NCBI RefSeq assembly: GCF_036365825.1
Contig: NZ_CP142675.1
Coordinates: 2,426,501 to 2,490,500, forward strand
Length of the DNA stretch: 64,000 nucleotides
Source of the DNA: Qipengyuania sp. HL-TH1
Lineage (GTDB): Bacteria > Pseudomonadota > Alphaproteobacteria > Sphingomonadales > Sphingomonadaceae
Direction of reading: 5' to 3'
The notes below the pieces were generated by a model. It was not told where the DNA came from. It ran no database searches and worked only from the letters and a program-made list of their open reading frames with translations. Of this stretch, positions 54,234 to 64,000 are shown one piece after another. Position 1 is the stretch's first letter, and every line of letters starts with the position of its first letter. The position numbers and the translations under genes were made by a program.

Positions 54234-54262
54234 CATGTAGGAATTGCCCCCGCGCCTGTCAA
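54234..54262 (-). promoter_or_regulatory. candidate rpoBC promoter
   Basis: On the minus strand TTGACA (54262-54257), a 17-base spacer and TACATG (54239-54234). The -35 is full consensus and the spacing ideal; the -10 is moderate. It lies about 230 bases upstream of rpoB, just after the end of the lipoprotein gene, which would give rpoBC its own promoter and a long leader. Confidence 0.55.
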
Positions 54263-54297
54263 ACGCGGAATCGATCGGGCCGGATTTGCGGCGGGGC

Positions 54298-54837
54298 TCA
54301 GCCCTCCGCGCGGGCGCTCCACATCATCCGTTCGATCTTCCAGTGGCCTGCCGCGTCGGGGCGGGCGTGGATGATATAATGGCCGCGCTGCGCGGTGCGC
54401 GCGCCATCGAAGACGAAGGCAATCTCGCTGTAACCGGTGATCGCGGCCAGCGCGACCGAGCCTTCGACATCGATCGTGCGATGGTCGATATACTCGATCC
54501 TGGTCGGCGGCGCGCCTTCGGGAAACCAGAAGGCGCGCAATTCCTCGGTCCCCGAGAGCGGCCCGCGGCCGCGCCCGGGATAGACGATTGCATCGGGCGC
54601 AAACAGCTTCAGTAACGCCTCCGCCTGCGCCTCGGTACCATCTTCGCGCCAGGCTTTGACATAGGCCCGGTCGAGCGAATGCAGCGCCTCGCGATCCCCC
54701 GCGGTCAGCCCGCCGATCCGCACTTCGGTGGGGACGGGCGCATCGGCAGCGGACCCGGAACAGGCCGCCAGGCTAAAGGCCGCCAGGCTAAAGGCCGCCA
54801 GGCTAAAGGCCGCCACCAGGGGTGCCAGGCGATACAT
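54298..54837 (-). CDS. SnoaL/DUF4440-like lipoprotein
   Basis: 179 residues, ATG with GGAGG upstream. The lipoprotein signal contains three tandem AAFSL units before the lipobox Cys (FSLAAC, C26). The mature part is an NTF2-like fold (LHSLDRAYVKAWREDG, LKLFAPDAIVYPGRG, GYSEIAFVFDG, GHYIIHARPD, WKIERMMWS), as in DUF4440/SnoaL proteins, whose ligands vary. Function unknown. It lies upstream of rpoB on the same strand. Confidence 0.85.
   Translation of the reverse strand: MYRLAPLVAAFSLAAFSLAAFSLAACSGSAADAPVPTEVRIGGLTAGDREALHSLDRAYVKAWREDGTEAQAEALLKLFAPDAIVYPGRGRGPLSGTEELRAFWFPEGAPPTRIEYIDHRTIDVEGSVALAAITGYSEIAFVFDGARTAQRGHYIIHARPDAAGHWKIERMMWSARAEG
54763..54815. repeat. 15-bp tandem repeat inside the lipoprotein signal sequence
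   Basis: The unit GGCCGCCAGGCTAAA occurs three times without change (54763-54777, 54778-54792, 54793-54807) and starts a fourth copy (GGCCGCCA, 54808-54815). It is in frame and encodes repeated AAFSL in the hydrophobic core of the signal peptide, so copy-number change would lengthen or shorten that core by five residues. Confidence 0.95.
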
Positions 54838-55212
54838 ACAGTTCCTCCTTCGATCCAAGGACGCGGTGGCCGATCGAACCCTCACGGTCGAAAGCTCCTC
54901 CACCAATGACCGCCAGCACCCGGCGAATGGCATAACCAACCGACCCGGCGGAATTCGGGATGGTCGATTGACGATAATTGGCAGCGTTGTCATATCGAAG
55001 CTCGATAAGGGGAACCACCTAGGTTTCCCGTCATAGTCAACGGCTTGCACGCCGCCAACCAGCGCAATCGGGTTGTCGCCAAATTGCGGGCACTTTTCTT
55101 CGCCTGCAGATGTATCAGGATGGGACAATCCGGTGGCGCGGCCGCGCATCCGTTCGTATTTCTATCGACCGGGCGAGCCGATAATCCATTCCGAAACCGG
55201 GGGGACCAAACC
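54838..55212. other. 375-base divergent intergenic region
   Basis: This separates the lipoprotein gene (minus) from the membrane protein gene (plus). No gene is supported. A possible plus-strand promoter is TTGACG (54968-54973), 17 bases, CATATC (54991-54996). It must also hold the promoter of the lipoprotein gene, which I could not place. Confidence 0.4.
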
Positions 55213-55941
55213 ATGACCACTTTCCTGTCCGCATTCCGCACCGTTCACACCCGGAGCCTCGCCTTTGCCGCAGCGCTGCCGCTCGTCGCGGCGATCCCGC
55301 TGGTGGCCGAGTTCGTCCAGCACGTGGTCGAGATACGCAGCGGCATGTATGCCGGGGTCGAAGCCGCGCAGGCGCTCGAAAGCGACCCCGACCGGATGAT
55401 CGCCGGGTTCTTCAAGACAGTCGCGCTGGGCCTGCCCGCCTATTTCCTCATTCGCTGGCTGCATACGCAAGGCGATCGCACCTTCGCTACGCGGTTCGAC
55501 AGGCCCGCAGCGACGCTGTTCGGCCTCGTTATTGCGTTGCAGGCACTGCTCGCCTGGCTTGGCCTCTATGTCTGGACCGAAGGATCGATGGGTATCGGCT
55601 TCTTTGTCTTCGGCCTGATTTTCATGCCGCTGATCGTGCGCTTCATCGTCGCTGCTCCGCTGGGCAGCTTCATCAGTCCGCTGCAGTCGATCCGCGTGAT
55701 GGCGCCGGACGCGCTGTTCGCGATCCTCTTCCCGCTGGCCGCCATGCTCCCACTGATGGTGCTGCACTATGCGCTGGGCATCGGCGCAATCTTCGTTGAA
55801 GGCGCGGCACTGAAATGGGCCATGTTGACGCTCGACAGCGTCGTCACCGCATGGCTCGCGCTGGTGATGATCGCTGCCCAATATGTGATCGCCACGCGCC
55901 CCGCCCCGATCGAAGCGTCATCCGGGCCCGCCGAGCGATAG
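55213..55941 (+). CDS. integral membrane protein of unknown function
   Basis: 242 residues from the ATG giving MTTFLSAFRTVH; the frame is open further upstream but without a ribosome site. About six hydrophobic helices (~15-35, 70-90, 105-125, 130-150, 170-195, 205-230). No motif recognised. Lies upstream of rplJ on the same strand with a 290-base gap that contains the rplJ leader. Confidence 0.75.
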   Translation: MTTFLSAFRTVHTRSLAFAAALPLVAAIPLVAEFVQHVVEIRSGMYAGVEAAQALESDPDRMIAGFFKTVALGLPAYFLIRWLHTQGDRTFATRFDRPAATLFGLVIALQALLAWLGLYVWTEGSMGIGFFVFGLIFMPLIVRFIVAAPLGSFISPLQSIRVMAPDALFAILFPLAAMLPLMVLHYALGIGAIFVEGAALKWAMLTLDSVVTAWLALVMIAAQYVIATRPAPIEASSGPAER

Positions 55942-55951
55942 CGCCAGACGC

Positions 55952-56232
55952 TTGACAGAATCGCCCAAATCCTTAGAGGCCCGCGGTCGAACGGCGGGTC
56001 TCTTTCGATTCCGCCCGTTCATCCGTCCGAGACAGTTGGTGAAGGCGAATTGGCGCCTTCTTAATTTCCAGCCTAGGCGGGGACAGAGATTTCCGGTGCT
56101 TCGGCACCGTTTCGCGCCACCAGGCGCACTCCTTCCCCATCAACGGACTCGCCCGTTCCGGTTCGCCGGGGCGGACAAACGTAGCCGGTCGCGGCGGGTT
56201 TTCCCGGCGTGGCCATAGTGAAGGAGTATGGC
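55952..56232 (+). promoter_or_regulatory. rplJL promoter and likely L10 leader
   Basis: TTGACA at 55952-55957 is a consensus -35; a weak -10 lies 16-17 bases on (TAGAGG/AGAGGC). The ~250-base untranslated leader that follows includes a stable UUCG hairpin (CGGTGC-TTCG-GCACCG, 56094-56109). In many bacteria the L10-L7/L12 complex binds such a leader and represses its own translation. The hairpin is seen; the regulation is inferred from the family. Confidence 0.5.
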
Positions 56233-56748
56233 ATGGATCGTTCGCAGAAAACCGATGCGGTCGCCCAGCTCAACGAAGTCTTCGCCCAGTCCGGCGTGGT
56301 GGTCGTCACCCGCAATCTGGGGCTTACGGTGGATCAGTCCACCGAACTGCGTACGAAGATGCGTGAAGCCGGTGCGTCCTACAAGGTTGCCAAGAACCGT
56401 CTCGCCAAGCTCGCCCTGAAGGACACCGACTACACAGGTCTCGAAGAGTACCTGACCGGTCCGACCGCCCTTGGTTATTCCGAGGATCCGGTTGCTGCGG
56501 CGAAAGCCGTGGTGGAGTTCGCCAAGACTACCGACAAGATTGAAATCGTCGGTGGTTCGATGGGCGCGCAGAAGCTCGACGAAGCAGGGGTTCGGGCGCT
56601 TGCCTCGATGCCCAGCCTCGACGAACTTCGTGGCACTATCGTGGGCCTCCTCAACGCGCCGGCAACCAAGGTTGTCCGCACGATCAAGGAACCCACGTCG
56701 ATGCTCGCACGCGTTGTTGGCGCCTATGGCGCCAAGGAAGCCGCGTAA
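56233..56748 (+). CDS. rplJ: 50S ribosomal protein L10
   Basis: 171 residues from the ATG giving MDRSQKTDAVAQLNE, with GAAGGAG upstream. VVVTRNLGLTV, YKVAKNRLAKLALKDTD and the C-terminal L7/L12-binding helix match L10. It anchors the L7/L12 stalk and binds 23S rRNA at the GTPase centre. In one operon with rplL 83 bases downstream; the downstream rpoB is not here but on the other strand. Confidence 0.96.
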   Translation: MDRSQKTDAVAQLNEVFAQSGVVVVTRNLGLTVDQSTELRTKMREAGASYKVAKNRLAKLALKDTDYTGLEEYLTGPTALGYSEDPVAAAKAVVEFAKTTDKIEIVGGSMGAQKLDEAGVRALASMPSLDELRGTIVGLLNAPATKVVRTIKEPTSMLARVVGAYGAKEAA

Positions 56749-56831
56749 GAGCTGGTTCGACGTACGAACACACATTCATCGGGGCATTCGTCCATCAGGA
56801 CACCCCGGCCTTATATTTGGAGTGAAACATC

Positions 56832-57206
56832 ATGGCCGATATCGCCAAGCTTGTTGAAGAACTGTCGAAGCTGACCGTCATGGAAGCCGCTGAGCTTGCC
56901 AAGGCACTTGAAGAAGAGTGGGGCGTGAGCGCCGCTGCTGCTGTTGCTGTTGCTGGCCCCGCCGGCGGCGGCGACGCCCCCGCAGCCGAAGAAAAGGACG
57001 AATTCGATGTCGTCCTGACCGGCGACGGTGGCAAGAAGATCCAGGTCATCAAGGAAGTCCGCGCCATCACCGGTCTGGGCCTCTCGGAAGCCAAGGCTCT
57101 CGTCGAAGGTGCGCCCAAGCCCGTCAAGGAAGGCGTCAACAAGGCAGAAGCCGAAGAAATCAAGGGCAAGATCGAAGCAGCCGGCGGTACCGTCGAGCTC
57201 AAGTAA
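56832..57206 (+). CDS. rplL: 50S ribosomal protein L7/L12
   Basis: 124 residues. N-terminal dimerisation domain ([19 protein letters not shown]), Ala/Gly-rich hinge (~35-55), and C-terminal factor-binding domain ([34 protein letters not shown]). It recruits elongation factors to the ribosome. Followed by a strong terminator, so this operon ends here. Confidence 0.97.
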   Translation: MADIAKLVEELSKLTVMEAAELAKALEEEWGVSAAAAVAVAGPAGGGDAPAAEEKDEFDVVLTGDGGKKIQVIKEVRAITGLGLSEAKALVEGAPKPVKEGVNKAEAEEIKGKIEAAGGTVELK

Positions 57207-57259
57207 GCTACTGCCCGTTTGGGCGCTTACGCTTCGATCTCGCGTGCGAGATCACGGAA

Positions 57260-57289
57260 GGGCGGTGCCGCAAGGCGCCGCCCTTTTTT
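57260..57289 (+). terminator. rho-independent terminator of rplJL
   Basis: GGGCGGTGCC-GCAA-GGCGCCGCCC (one G-U wobble) followed by six T, 54 bases after the rplL stop. Confidence 0.92.
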
Positions 57290-57434
57290 GTCGACGGGCG
57301 GAGCGCCCGGCAGAAAACGTGCAATGCAAAAGGATCGGGTAGCTCGAAGTTTTCCATCATCCCGCAGCAATCCGAGTACCCGCAGTCGGATTTGGAGACT
57401 TTGACTCGGGCAGGTACCGCAATATACTTTGTGG

Positions 57435-58301
57435 ATGATTGTTTATCCGGGTCTCCTAATCGCACTGCTTTTTACTTCGGTCGTAGCGGTTGCGCAGACG
57501 CCCGGTGATATCGAACCCGCTTCAAATCAACCCGATAGAGAGCAGATCATCGTTAGCGGAAATCGGGTGAAGACCGCGGAAGATGTCAGAGCTCTCAGAC
57601 GCTTTACCGAGCAGGTTCTGGAACCGGCGAAAACGGACCAGCTCGCCCGGTGGAACGCCCGTGTTTGCCCCAAGATCACCGGCGTACGCGACGCTGAAGC
57701 GCGCTTTATTCGTGAACGGATCACCAGCCTGGCCAGCGATGTCGGGCTTCGCGTGGCCGACGGCGAGTGCAATACCACCATGCTGATCGCCTTTTCGCTT
57801 GGGGCAAGTGAACTCGCCATATCGCTGACCGATCGCAAGCGCGTCCTCTTGAGACAGGATGGCTATGCCAAATGGCAACAGTTTCGCGAAACCCACCGAC
57901 CGGTTCGCTGGCTGACTGTCACCGATTTCTGTAGCGAAGGCTGCGCCTTGCCGAATTCCCGCCTCAGCCACTCGAGTCAGGCCAATTTCCAGATATTGGT
58001 TGTAATTGTCGACCACGAACAGATCGGAGACTTTCAGATCGGCGAGCTGGCCGATTATCTTGCGATGGTCTCGCTCGCCGCGCCCGACATGGAGGGACCG
58101 TGGCCCAAGAGTTCGATCCTCGCGATGTTCGATACCAAGCGCGAAGAATCCGCGCGGTTTGGCCTGACCGATTACGATCTGGCACTGCTGCGCGGACTCT
58201 ATGCGAGCCGTGGCAACGCAACCGGCCGTGAACAGGTCAGCCGGATTGTGGCCGAAATGACGGCGGACATCGATCCTGCCACGGATCCACGCGGGGACTG
58301 A
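57435..58301 (+). CDS. secreted protein of unknown function
   Basis: 288 residues from the ATG giving MIVYPGLLIALLF; a TTG two codons earlier is possible. Signal peptide ending near VVAVAQTP. The mature protein has several Cys (VCPKITG, GECNTTM, FCSEGCALP) that may form disulfides, and no recognised catalytic motif. The pattern IIVSGNR...W..RVCPKI is seen in sphingomonad proteins of unknown role (from memory). Preceded by the rplL terminator, so transcribed on its own. A 9-bp inverted repeat (58314-58345) follows it. Confidence 0.7.
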   Translation: MIVYPGLLIALLFTSVVAVAQTPGDIEPASNQPDREQIIVSGNRVKTAEDVRALRRFTEQVLEPAKTDQLARWNARVCPKITGVRDAEARFIRERITSLASDVGLRVADGECNTTMLIAFSLGASELAISLTDRKRVLLRQDGYAKWQQFRETHRPVRWLTVTDFCSEGCALPNSRLSHSSQANFQILVVIVDHEQIGDFQIGELADYLAMVSLAAPDMEGPWPKSSILAMFDTKREESARFGLTDYDLALLRGLYASRGNATGREQVSRIVAEMTADIDPATDPRGD

Positions 58302-58439
58302 CAGCTCATATCTCTCTTTGCGTGGCCATGCCGCATCGCAAAGAGTGTGCCCTCCGGGCCTCGCCTTCCGGGGGAAAGCGGTTTCATCAAATGCACGGGG
58401 TTGGTCCGGGCACTATCCTGCCCTATCCGGTCCGGCTGC

Positions 58440-59852
58440 ATGACGAACGCAACCGCCATGGAGCCCACGCCTCCTGGCGGTGATGGCTGGCGCACCGAGC
58501 TGCGCGCGACGCTGCGGCTGAGTTGGCCGCTGGCGGCGGCAAACCTGTTGCAGATGCTGACCTATGCGATCGACGTGATCTTCATCGCGCGGCTGGGCGA
58601 GGACCAGCTTGCGGCCTCGGCGCTGGCGATCGCGCTGTTCGGCCTGGTGCTATGGGCGCTGTCGGGGCTGACCGGGGCGGTGGCGCCGGTGGCGGCTGCC
58701 GAGCTGGGCGAACGTGCCCCGGCGCTGCGCCCGGTCCGGCGGACGGTCCGCATGGCGCTGTGGCTGGCGCTGTTTTCGGGCGTGGCCGGGATCGGCCTGT
58801 GCCTGCTGCTCGGCCCGCTGATGCAGGTGACCGGGCAGGAACCTCAGATCATCGCGATGGCGATCGAATACAACTCGCTGCTCGTGCTCAGCCTGGTGCC
58901 GATGCTGTTCTGCAACGTGCTGCGCAGCTTCGTGTCCACACTCGACCGTCCGATCTTCGCCACTGCGATTACTGCGGGCGGCATCTTCGTCAATGCGCTG
59001 GCCAATTACGCTTTCATCTTCGGCAATCTGGGCGCGCCCGAGCTTGGGCTGCAGGGCGCCGCGGTCGCGACGATCTTCACCACGCTGACCACGCTTGCGG
59101 CATATGTCGTCGCGATCCGGGTGGACCCGAAGCTGCACCGCTACCGCGTGTTCGGGCGGTGGTGGTCGCCCGACTGGGCGCGCTTCATGCACATCGTTCG
59201 CGTGGGCACGCCGATCGCGCTGACCATTACCGCAGAGGCAGGCATCTTCGGCGCGGCCGCTTTCCTGATGGGCAATATCGGCGCGAGCGAACTGGCCGCG
59301 CACACGGTGGCGCTGCAGATCGCGGCGCTGGCGTTCCAGGTGCCCTTCGGTGTCGGCCAGGCGGCGACGATCAGGGTGGGCTATTTCTATGGCGCGCGCG
59401 ATCCCGAGGGGGTCAAGCGCGCGGGATGGACCGCGATCATCGTCGGCACCGGTTTCATGGCGCTCACCGCGCTGGCGATGGTGGTGATCCCCAAGCCGCT
59501 GATCGCGATCTATGTCGATCCGTGGGACCCGAAGAATGCCGTGCTGGTAGGCTTCGCGCTGCAGTATATCGTCATCGCCGCGGCCTTCCAGCTGTTCGAC
59601 GGAATGCAGGCGGTCGCCGCAGGCGCGCTGCGCGGGCTGCAGGATACCCGCATCCCGATGTGGATCGCCGCCTTCGCCTATTGGGTCCCGGGGATCGGCA
59701 CCGCGCTGGTGCTGGGCTTCTACACCCCGCTGGCGGGGATCGGCGTGTGGATCGGGCTGGCGACCGGGCTGACGGTGGCCGCCGCACTGCTCGGCTGGCG
59801 CTGGCATCGGCGCGAGGCGCTGGGGCTGACCCGCCACCCGCTTAACGCATAG
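58440..59852 (+). CDS. MATE-family multidrug efflux transporter
   Basis: 470 residues from this ATG (58458 is an alternative); the frame extends upstream without support. Twelve hydrophobic helices in two homologous halves; RLSWPLAAANLLQMLTYAIDVIFIARLG (pieces) and the second-half counterpart VGTPIALTITAEAGIFGAAAFLMG are those of NorM/DinF-type exporters. It would export cationic drugs or metabolites in exchange for Na or H ions; substrate unknown. Convergent with the mscS-like gene, one base between stops. Confidence 0.92.
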   Translation: MTNATAMEPTPPGGDGWRTELRATLRLSWPLAAANLLQMLTYAIDVIFIARLGEDQLAASALAIALFGLVLWALSGLTGAVAPVAAAELGERAPALRPVRRTVRMALWLALFSGVAGIGLCLLLGPLMQVTGQEPQIIAMAIEYNSLLVLSLVPMLFCNVLRSFVSTLDRPIFATAITAGGIFVNALANYAFIFGNLGAPELGLQGAAVATIFTTLTTLAAYVVAIRVDPKLHRYRVFGRWWSPDWARFMHIVRVGTPIALTITAEAGIFGAAAFLMGNIGASELAAHTVALQIAALAFQVPFGVGQAATIRVGYFYGARDPEGVKRAGWTAIIVGTGFMALTALAMVVIPKPLIAIYVDPWDPKNAVLVGFALQYIVIAAAFQLFDGMQAVAAGALRGLQDTRIPMWIAAFAYWVPGIGTALVLGFYTPLAGIGVWIGLATGLTVAAALLGWRWHRREALGLTRHPLNA

Positions 59853-59853
59853 C

Positions 59854-60687
59854 TCAGGCGGCGCGCTGCACCACCTCGCGCTGCGGGAACGGGATGGAAA
59901 TGCCGACATCGTCGAAGCGCGCCTTGACCGCTTCGGTGAGATCCCATGACAGGCCGAGATAGTCGGAGGTGCTGCACCACACGCGCAGGCCGATCCCGAC
60001 CGAGCTGTCATCGAGCGAGCTGACGAAGGTGACCGCCTCGGGTTCGGACAACACACGCTCGTCGGTCAGGGCCAGCTTCAACAGCTCCTCTCGCGCGCGC
60101 AGCATGCTGTCGCCATAGGCAATGCCCACGACCAGTTCGAGCCGGCGGTTCGGATGCCGGTGGAAGTTGACGATCGCCTGGTTCCACAGCTGCGAATTGG
60201 GCACCATCACGAACAGGCCGTCGAACTGCTTGAGTTCGGTCGTAAACAGCCCGATCTGCTGGACCGTGCCGGTCACCGACCCGGCGGAGATCGCCTCGCC
60301 CACCTTGAACGGCTTCTGGACGAGGATCATCACCCCGGAAGCAACATTGCTGAGCGTGCCCTGCAACGCGAGGCCCACCGCGAGCGCCATGCCGCCGAGC
60401 GCGGCGAGGATGCTGGTGGTTTCCACCCCGAACTGCGCGAGCACGGTGACCAGCACCACCGCCCACAGAGCGTATTTCACGATGCTCGAGAGGAAGTTGG
60501 CCACGGTCGGCTCGAACCGCGGCGAGCGCGTCATCGCCCGTTCCGCCCAACGCGAAAGTATCCCGGCAAGCAGCAGGCCGATGACCAGCACCGCGAAAGC
60601 GCCCGCGATATCCATCATGTGCAGCCGCAGCCAAAGCCAGATCTGTTCGGGAATGGTCAGTGCGGAAATGGCTTGGTCGGTCGTCAT
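59854..60687 (-). CDS. MscS-family mechanosensitive ion channel
   Basis: 277 residues, about the length of E. coli MscS. Three membrane helices (~25-45, 65-90, 95-115); the pore helix TM3 is [25 protein letters not shown], with the Gly/Ala packing typical of MscS, then the beta domain with [21 protein letters not shown] and [14 protein letters not shown]. It opens under membrane tension to release solutes after osmotic downshock. Confidence 0.93.
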   Translation of the reverse strand: MTTDQAISALTIPEQIWLWLRLHMMDIAGAFAVLVIGLLLAGILSRWAERAMTRSPRFEPTVANFLSSIVKYALWAVVLVTVLAQFGVETTSILAALGGMALAVGLALQGTLSNVASGVMILVQKPFKVGEAISAGSVTGTVQQIGLFTTELKQFDGLFVMVPNSQLWNQAIVNFHRHPNRRLELVVGIAYGDSMLRAREELLKLALTDERVLSEPEAVTFVSSLDDSSVGIGLRVWCSTSDYLGLSWDLTEAVKARFDDVGISIPFPQREVVQRAA

Positions 60688-60851
60688 TCGTGGGCGGCCT
60701 TTTATCGCGGCATTTTCATATCGGTCGGGGTGGGCCCATCGGGGATTGGCCCACCCGCTTCGCCACCCCCAACGCAGCACTGGCGCAAGAGTTCATTTTT
60801 TGCTCGCCGACCCGTTGACTCTGCCAACCCGCGCACCCAAATGCCCCGTGC

Positions 60852-60876
60852 TGGCACTCTCACCGAGTGAGTGCCA
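60852..60876 (+). promoter_or_regulatory. CIRCE operator (HrcA site) of groESL
   Basis: TGGCACTC, nine bases, GAGTGCCA: the exact CIRCE layout (arms related to TTAGCACTC/GAGTGCTAA with N9). It lies 37 bases before groES. HrcA bound here represses groESL in the absence of heat stress. A possible -35 (TTGACT at 60815-60820) is upstream; the -10 is not clear. Confidence 0.93.
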
Positions 60877-60913
60877 ACATCCCTTTTTCACTCTTAGAAG
60901 AGAGGTCATCATC

Positions 60914-61201
60914 ATGGCATTTCGTCCGCTGCACGACCGCGTACTGGTCCGTCGCATCGAAGCCGAAGAAAAGACCGCCGGCGGGATCATCATTCCCGAC
61001 AGCGCCCAGGAAAAGCCGAGCGAAGGCGAAATCGTCGCTGTCGGTTCGGGTGCCAAGGCGGAAGACGGCACGGTCACCCCGCTCGACGTCAAGGCCGGCG
61101 ACCGCGTCTTGTTCGGCAAGTGGTCGGGCACCGAGGTCAAGCTCGATGGCGAAGACCTGCTGATCATGAAGGAAAGCGACATCATGGGGATCATCGGCTG
61201 A
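60914..61201 (+). CDS. groES: co-chaperonin GroES
   Basis: 95 residues, starting [15 protein letters not shown], with AGAAGAGAGG upstream. Mobile loop [19 protein letters not shown] that docks on GroEL is intact. It caps the GroEL folding chamber. First gene of groESL behind CIRCE; groEL follows after 53 bases. Confidence 0.98.
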   Translation: MAFRPLHDRVLVRRIEAEEKTAGGIIIPDSAQEKPSEGEIVAVGSGAKAEDGTVTPLDVKAGDRVLFGKWSGTEVKLDGEDLLIMKESDIMGIIG

Positions 61202-61215
61202 TCGCCGGATCCTGA

Positions 61216-62904
<1,689 letters not shown>

Positions 62905-62935
62905 GCCCCGCCCCGACCGACAGGTCACATGTAGA

Positions 62936-62968
62936 GGCCCGGCAGGAGCGATCCTGCCGGGCCTTTTT
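62936..62968 (+). terminator. rho-independent terminator of groESL
   Basis: GGCCCGGCAGGA-GCGA-TCCTGCCGGGCC, a perfect 12-bp stem, followed by five T and AT-rich DNA, 31 bases after the groEL stop. Confidence 0.95.
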
Positions 62969-63000
62969 ATTGGCTCACCGCGCGCTGGAGAAAGTGCGTC

Positions 63001-64000
63001 CTATAGCCCTTGTGCGGCGGGGGTTTCCGGCGCGAACAATCCCTCGATATCGGCATCGGCGGACATCGGATCGACGCAGACCCGTGCGATCAGCGGGAGG
63101 TGATCGGACCCGACATCGTCGCCGATCTCGAGCTCTTCCACCTTGACCCCGTCCTTGACGAAGATCTGGTCGAGCGGCCAGCCGACCCAGGCATAGTCGG
63201 CGGGGAAGGTCGCGAAGCTGCCCCGGCCTGCGCGCGGATCGCGATAGCCGCCTTCGCGGGCAAAGCGGGTCGTGGTTTTAGACCAGGGGACATCGTTGAA
63301 ATCGCCAATCGCGAGCACGTTCGAAAGGCCGTCGGGTGTGCGCGCACCCGCCTGCGCGATATTCGCATCGCGGCTCCGGGTCGATTGCCCCGGTAGCGGC
63401 GGGCGCGGATGCAGGCCGATCAGTTCGAACCGCGCGCCATCGTCCATGCGCAGAGTGGCATAGAGCGTCGGGGTATTGGAACTGGTGTTGGCGACCATTT
63501 CGGCGCGGTCCACCGTCAGCCGGGTGGCGAAGGCCATGCCGTATTTGTTATCGAGCGCCCGGTCGAGCTGGTAGCCATAGCGCGCCAATTGCGGCTCGAG
63601 CGCGTCGAGCCACGGTTGGTGGGTTTCCATCAGCAACAGGATATCGGGATCGACCCGCTCGATCAGCTTCGCGGTTTCATCATAGCGGTCGTTGTCCTGC
63701 AGCACATTGAACGACAGCAGCCGCGCGCAGCTCATCCCGTCGACCTCGTCGGGCAGGGGAACCTGCGCAGTGGCGAGGAAAGTATAGGGCCACAAACGCC
63801 ACATATTGATGCCGATGGTGATCGCCGCGAGACCCAGCACCATTGCCCGCCTGTGCGACAGGATCAGGCCGACCACCGCCAGCGCGGCAGCCAGATAGAC
63901 CGACGGCTCGCGCAGCATGTCGAGCATGCGCACCGAACCGCGGTTGGTATCGAGCAGCGATATCAGCGCTGCGATGGCGAGCAGCGCGAGCAGCCCGATG
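63001..64000 (-). CDS. membrane-anchored endonuclease/exonuclease/phosphatase-family protein (N-terminus outside window)
   Basis: The frame stays open through the right edge, so the start is beyond 64,000. The visible part begins with hydrophobic helices (LLALLAIAALISLL and VYLAAALAVVGLIL) and then the EEP nuclease/phosphatase fold: LLSFNVLQDN, LLMETHQPW with the metal-binding Glu, GLHPRPPLPG, AIGDFNDVPWS with the Asp-x-Asn, and GSDHLPLIARV with the catalytic His. The active site is complete, and the membrane anchor suggests periplasmic or envelope substrates. Which diester or DNA it cleaves is unknown. Confidence 0.9.
   Translation of the reverse strand, partial: IGLLALLAIAALISLLDTNRGSVRMLDMLREPSVYLAAALAVVGLILSHRRAMVLGLAAITIGINMWRLWPYTFLATAQVPLPDEVDGMSCARLLSFNVLQDNDRYDETAKLIERVDPDILLLMETHQPWLDALEPQLARYGYQLDRALDNKYGMAFATRLTVDRAEMVANTSSNTPTLYATLRMDDGARFELIGLHPRPPLPGQSTRSRDANIAQAGARTPDGLSNVLAIGDFNDVPWSKTTTRFAREGGYRDPRAGRGSFATFPADYAWVGWPLDQIFVKDGVKVEELEIGDDVGSDHLPLIARVCVDPMSADADIEGLFAPETPAAQGL

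Noticed and set aside
58314..58345. 9-bp inverted repeat (CTCTTTGCG) after the secreted-protein gene as a terminator
   Set aside because: The loop is 14 bases and no T-tract follows on either strand; left as an unexplained repeat.

Overview
The window looks like chromosome of a GC-rich alphaproteobacterium, most likely a sphingomonad (Sphingomonadales, Erythrobacteraceae-like). This rests on the GapR/DUF2312 and DUF1244 genes, a sphingomonad-type TonB-dependent receptor, a Ti-type MOBQ relaxase module common in this order, the style of the RpoB/RpoC/GroEL/L10 proteins, and CIRCE control of groESL. No 16S gene is present, so genus is an inference.

Bases 1-17,683 are the right part of an integrated mobile element inserted at the 3' end of a tRNA-Leu(CAG) gene (17,684-17,770, minus strand). 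From the chromosomal edge inwards it carries a P4-type tyrosine integrase and an AlpA regulator. Next comes a type I restriction-modification operon (hsdR-hsdM-hsdS) led by an intact HigA antitoxin and a decayed higB, with a 42-bp palindrome at the promoter. Further in are small mobile-element genes (DUF3768 and others), an HNH endonuclease, an AbiEi/AbiEii type IV toxin-antitoxin pair with a perfect inverted-repeat operator, and a nucleotidyltransferase-HEPN fusion. A mobilisation module (traA relaxase divergent from traC/traD, with a Ti-like oriT between them) follows, and the end of a patatin-like phospholipase enters from the left edge. No type IV secretion genes are visible, so this part looks like a mobilisable defence island; its left end is outside the window.

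From 17.9 kb the DNA is ordinary chromosome. 17.9-30.3 kb: an NDUFA9-like dehydrogenase, an NfeD/SPFH pair, a dienelactone hydrolase, a PQQ-dependent quinohemoprotein dehydrogenase with a small phosphatase, purU, a nitronate monooxygenase-like enzyme, a membrane LytTR regulator, purT and lysC. 30.4-45.2 kb: ubiG, a glycerophosphodiesterase, an ArsC-like protein, a TonB receptor broken by a frameshift in a six-base homopolymer, ruvC, yebC, a CPBP protease, a GNAT/YbjQ/GapR group, pyruvate kinase, an old-yellow-enzyme homologue, gltX and a membrane GGDEF-EAL protein.

45.3-57.3 kb holds the transcription/translation core: rpoB-rpoC on the minus strand and rplJ-rplL on the plus strand, separated by a lipoprotein gene and a membrane-protein gene. 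The usual rplJL-rpoBC operon is therefore split and divergent here. 57.4-64 kb: a secreted protein of unknown function, a MATE exporter, an MscS channel, CIRCE-groES-groEL with a strong terminator, and the start-truncated end of a membrane-anchored endonuclease/exonuclease/phosphatase-family protein.
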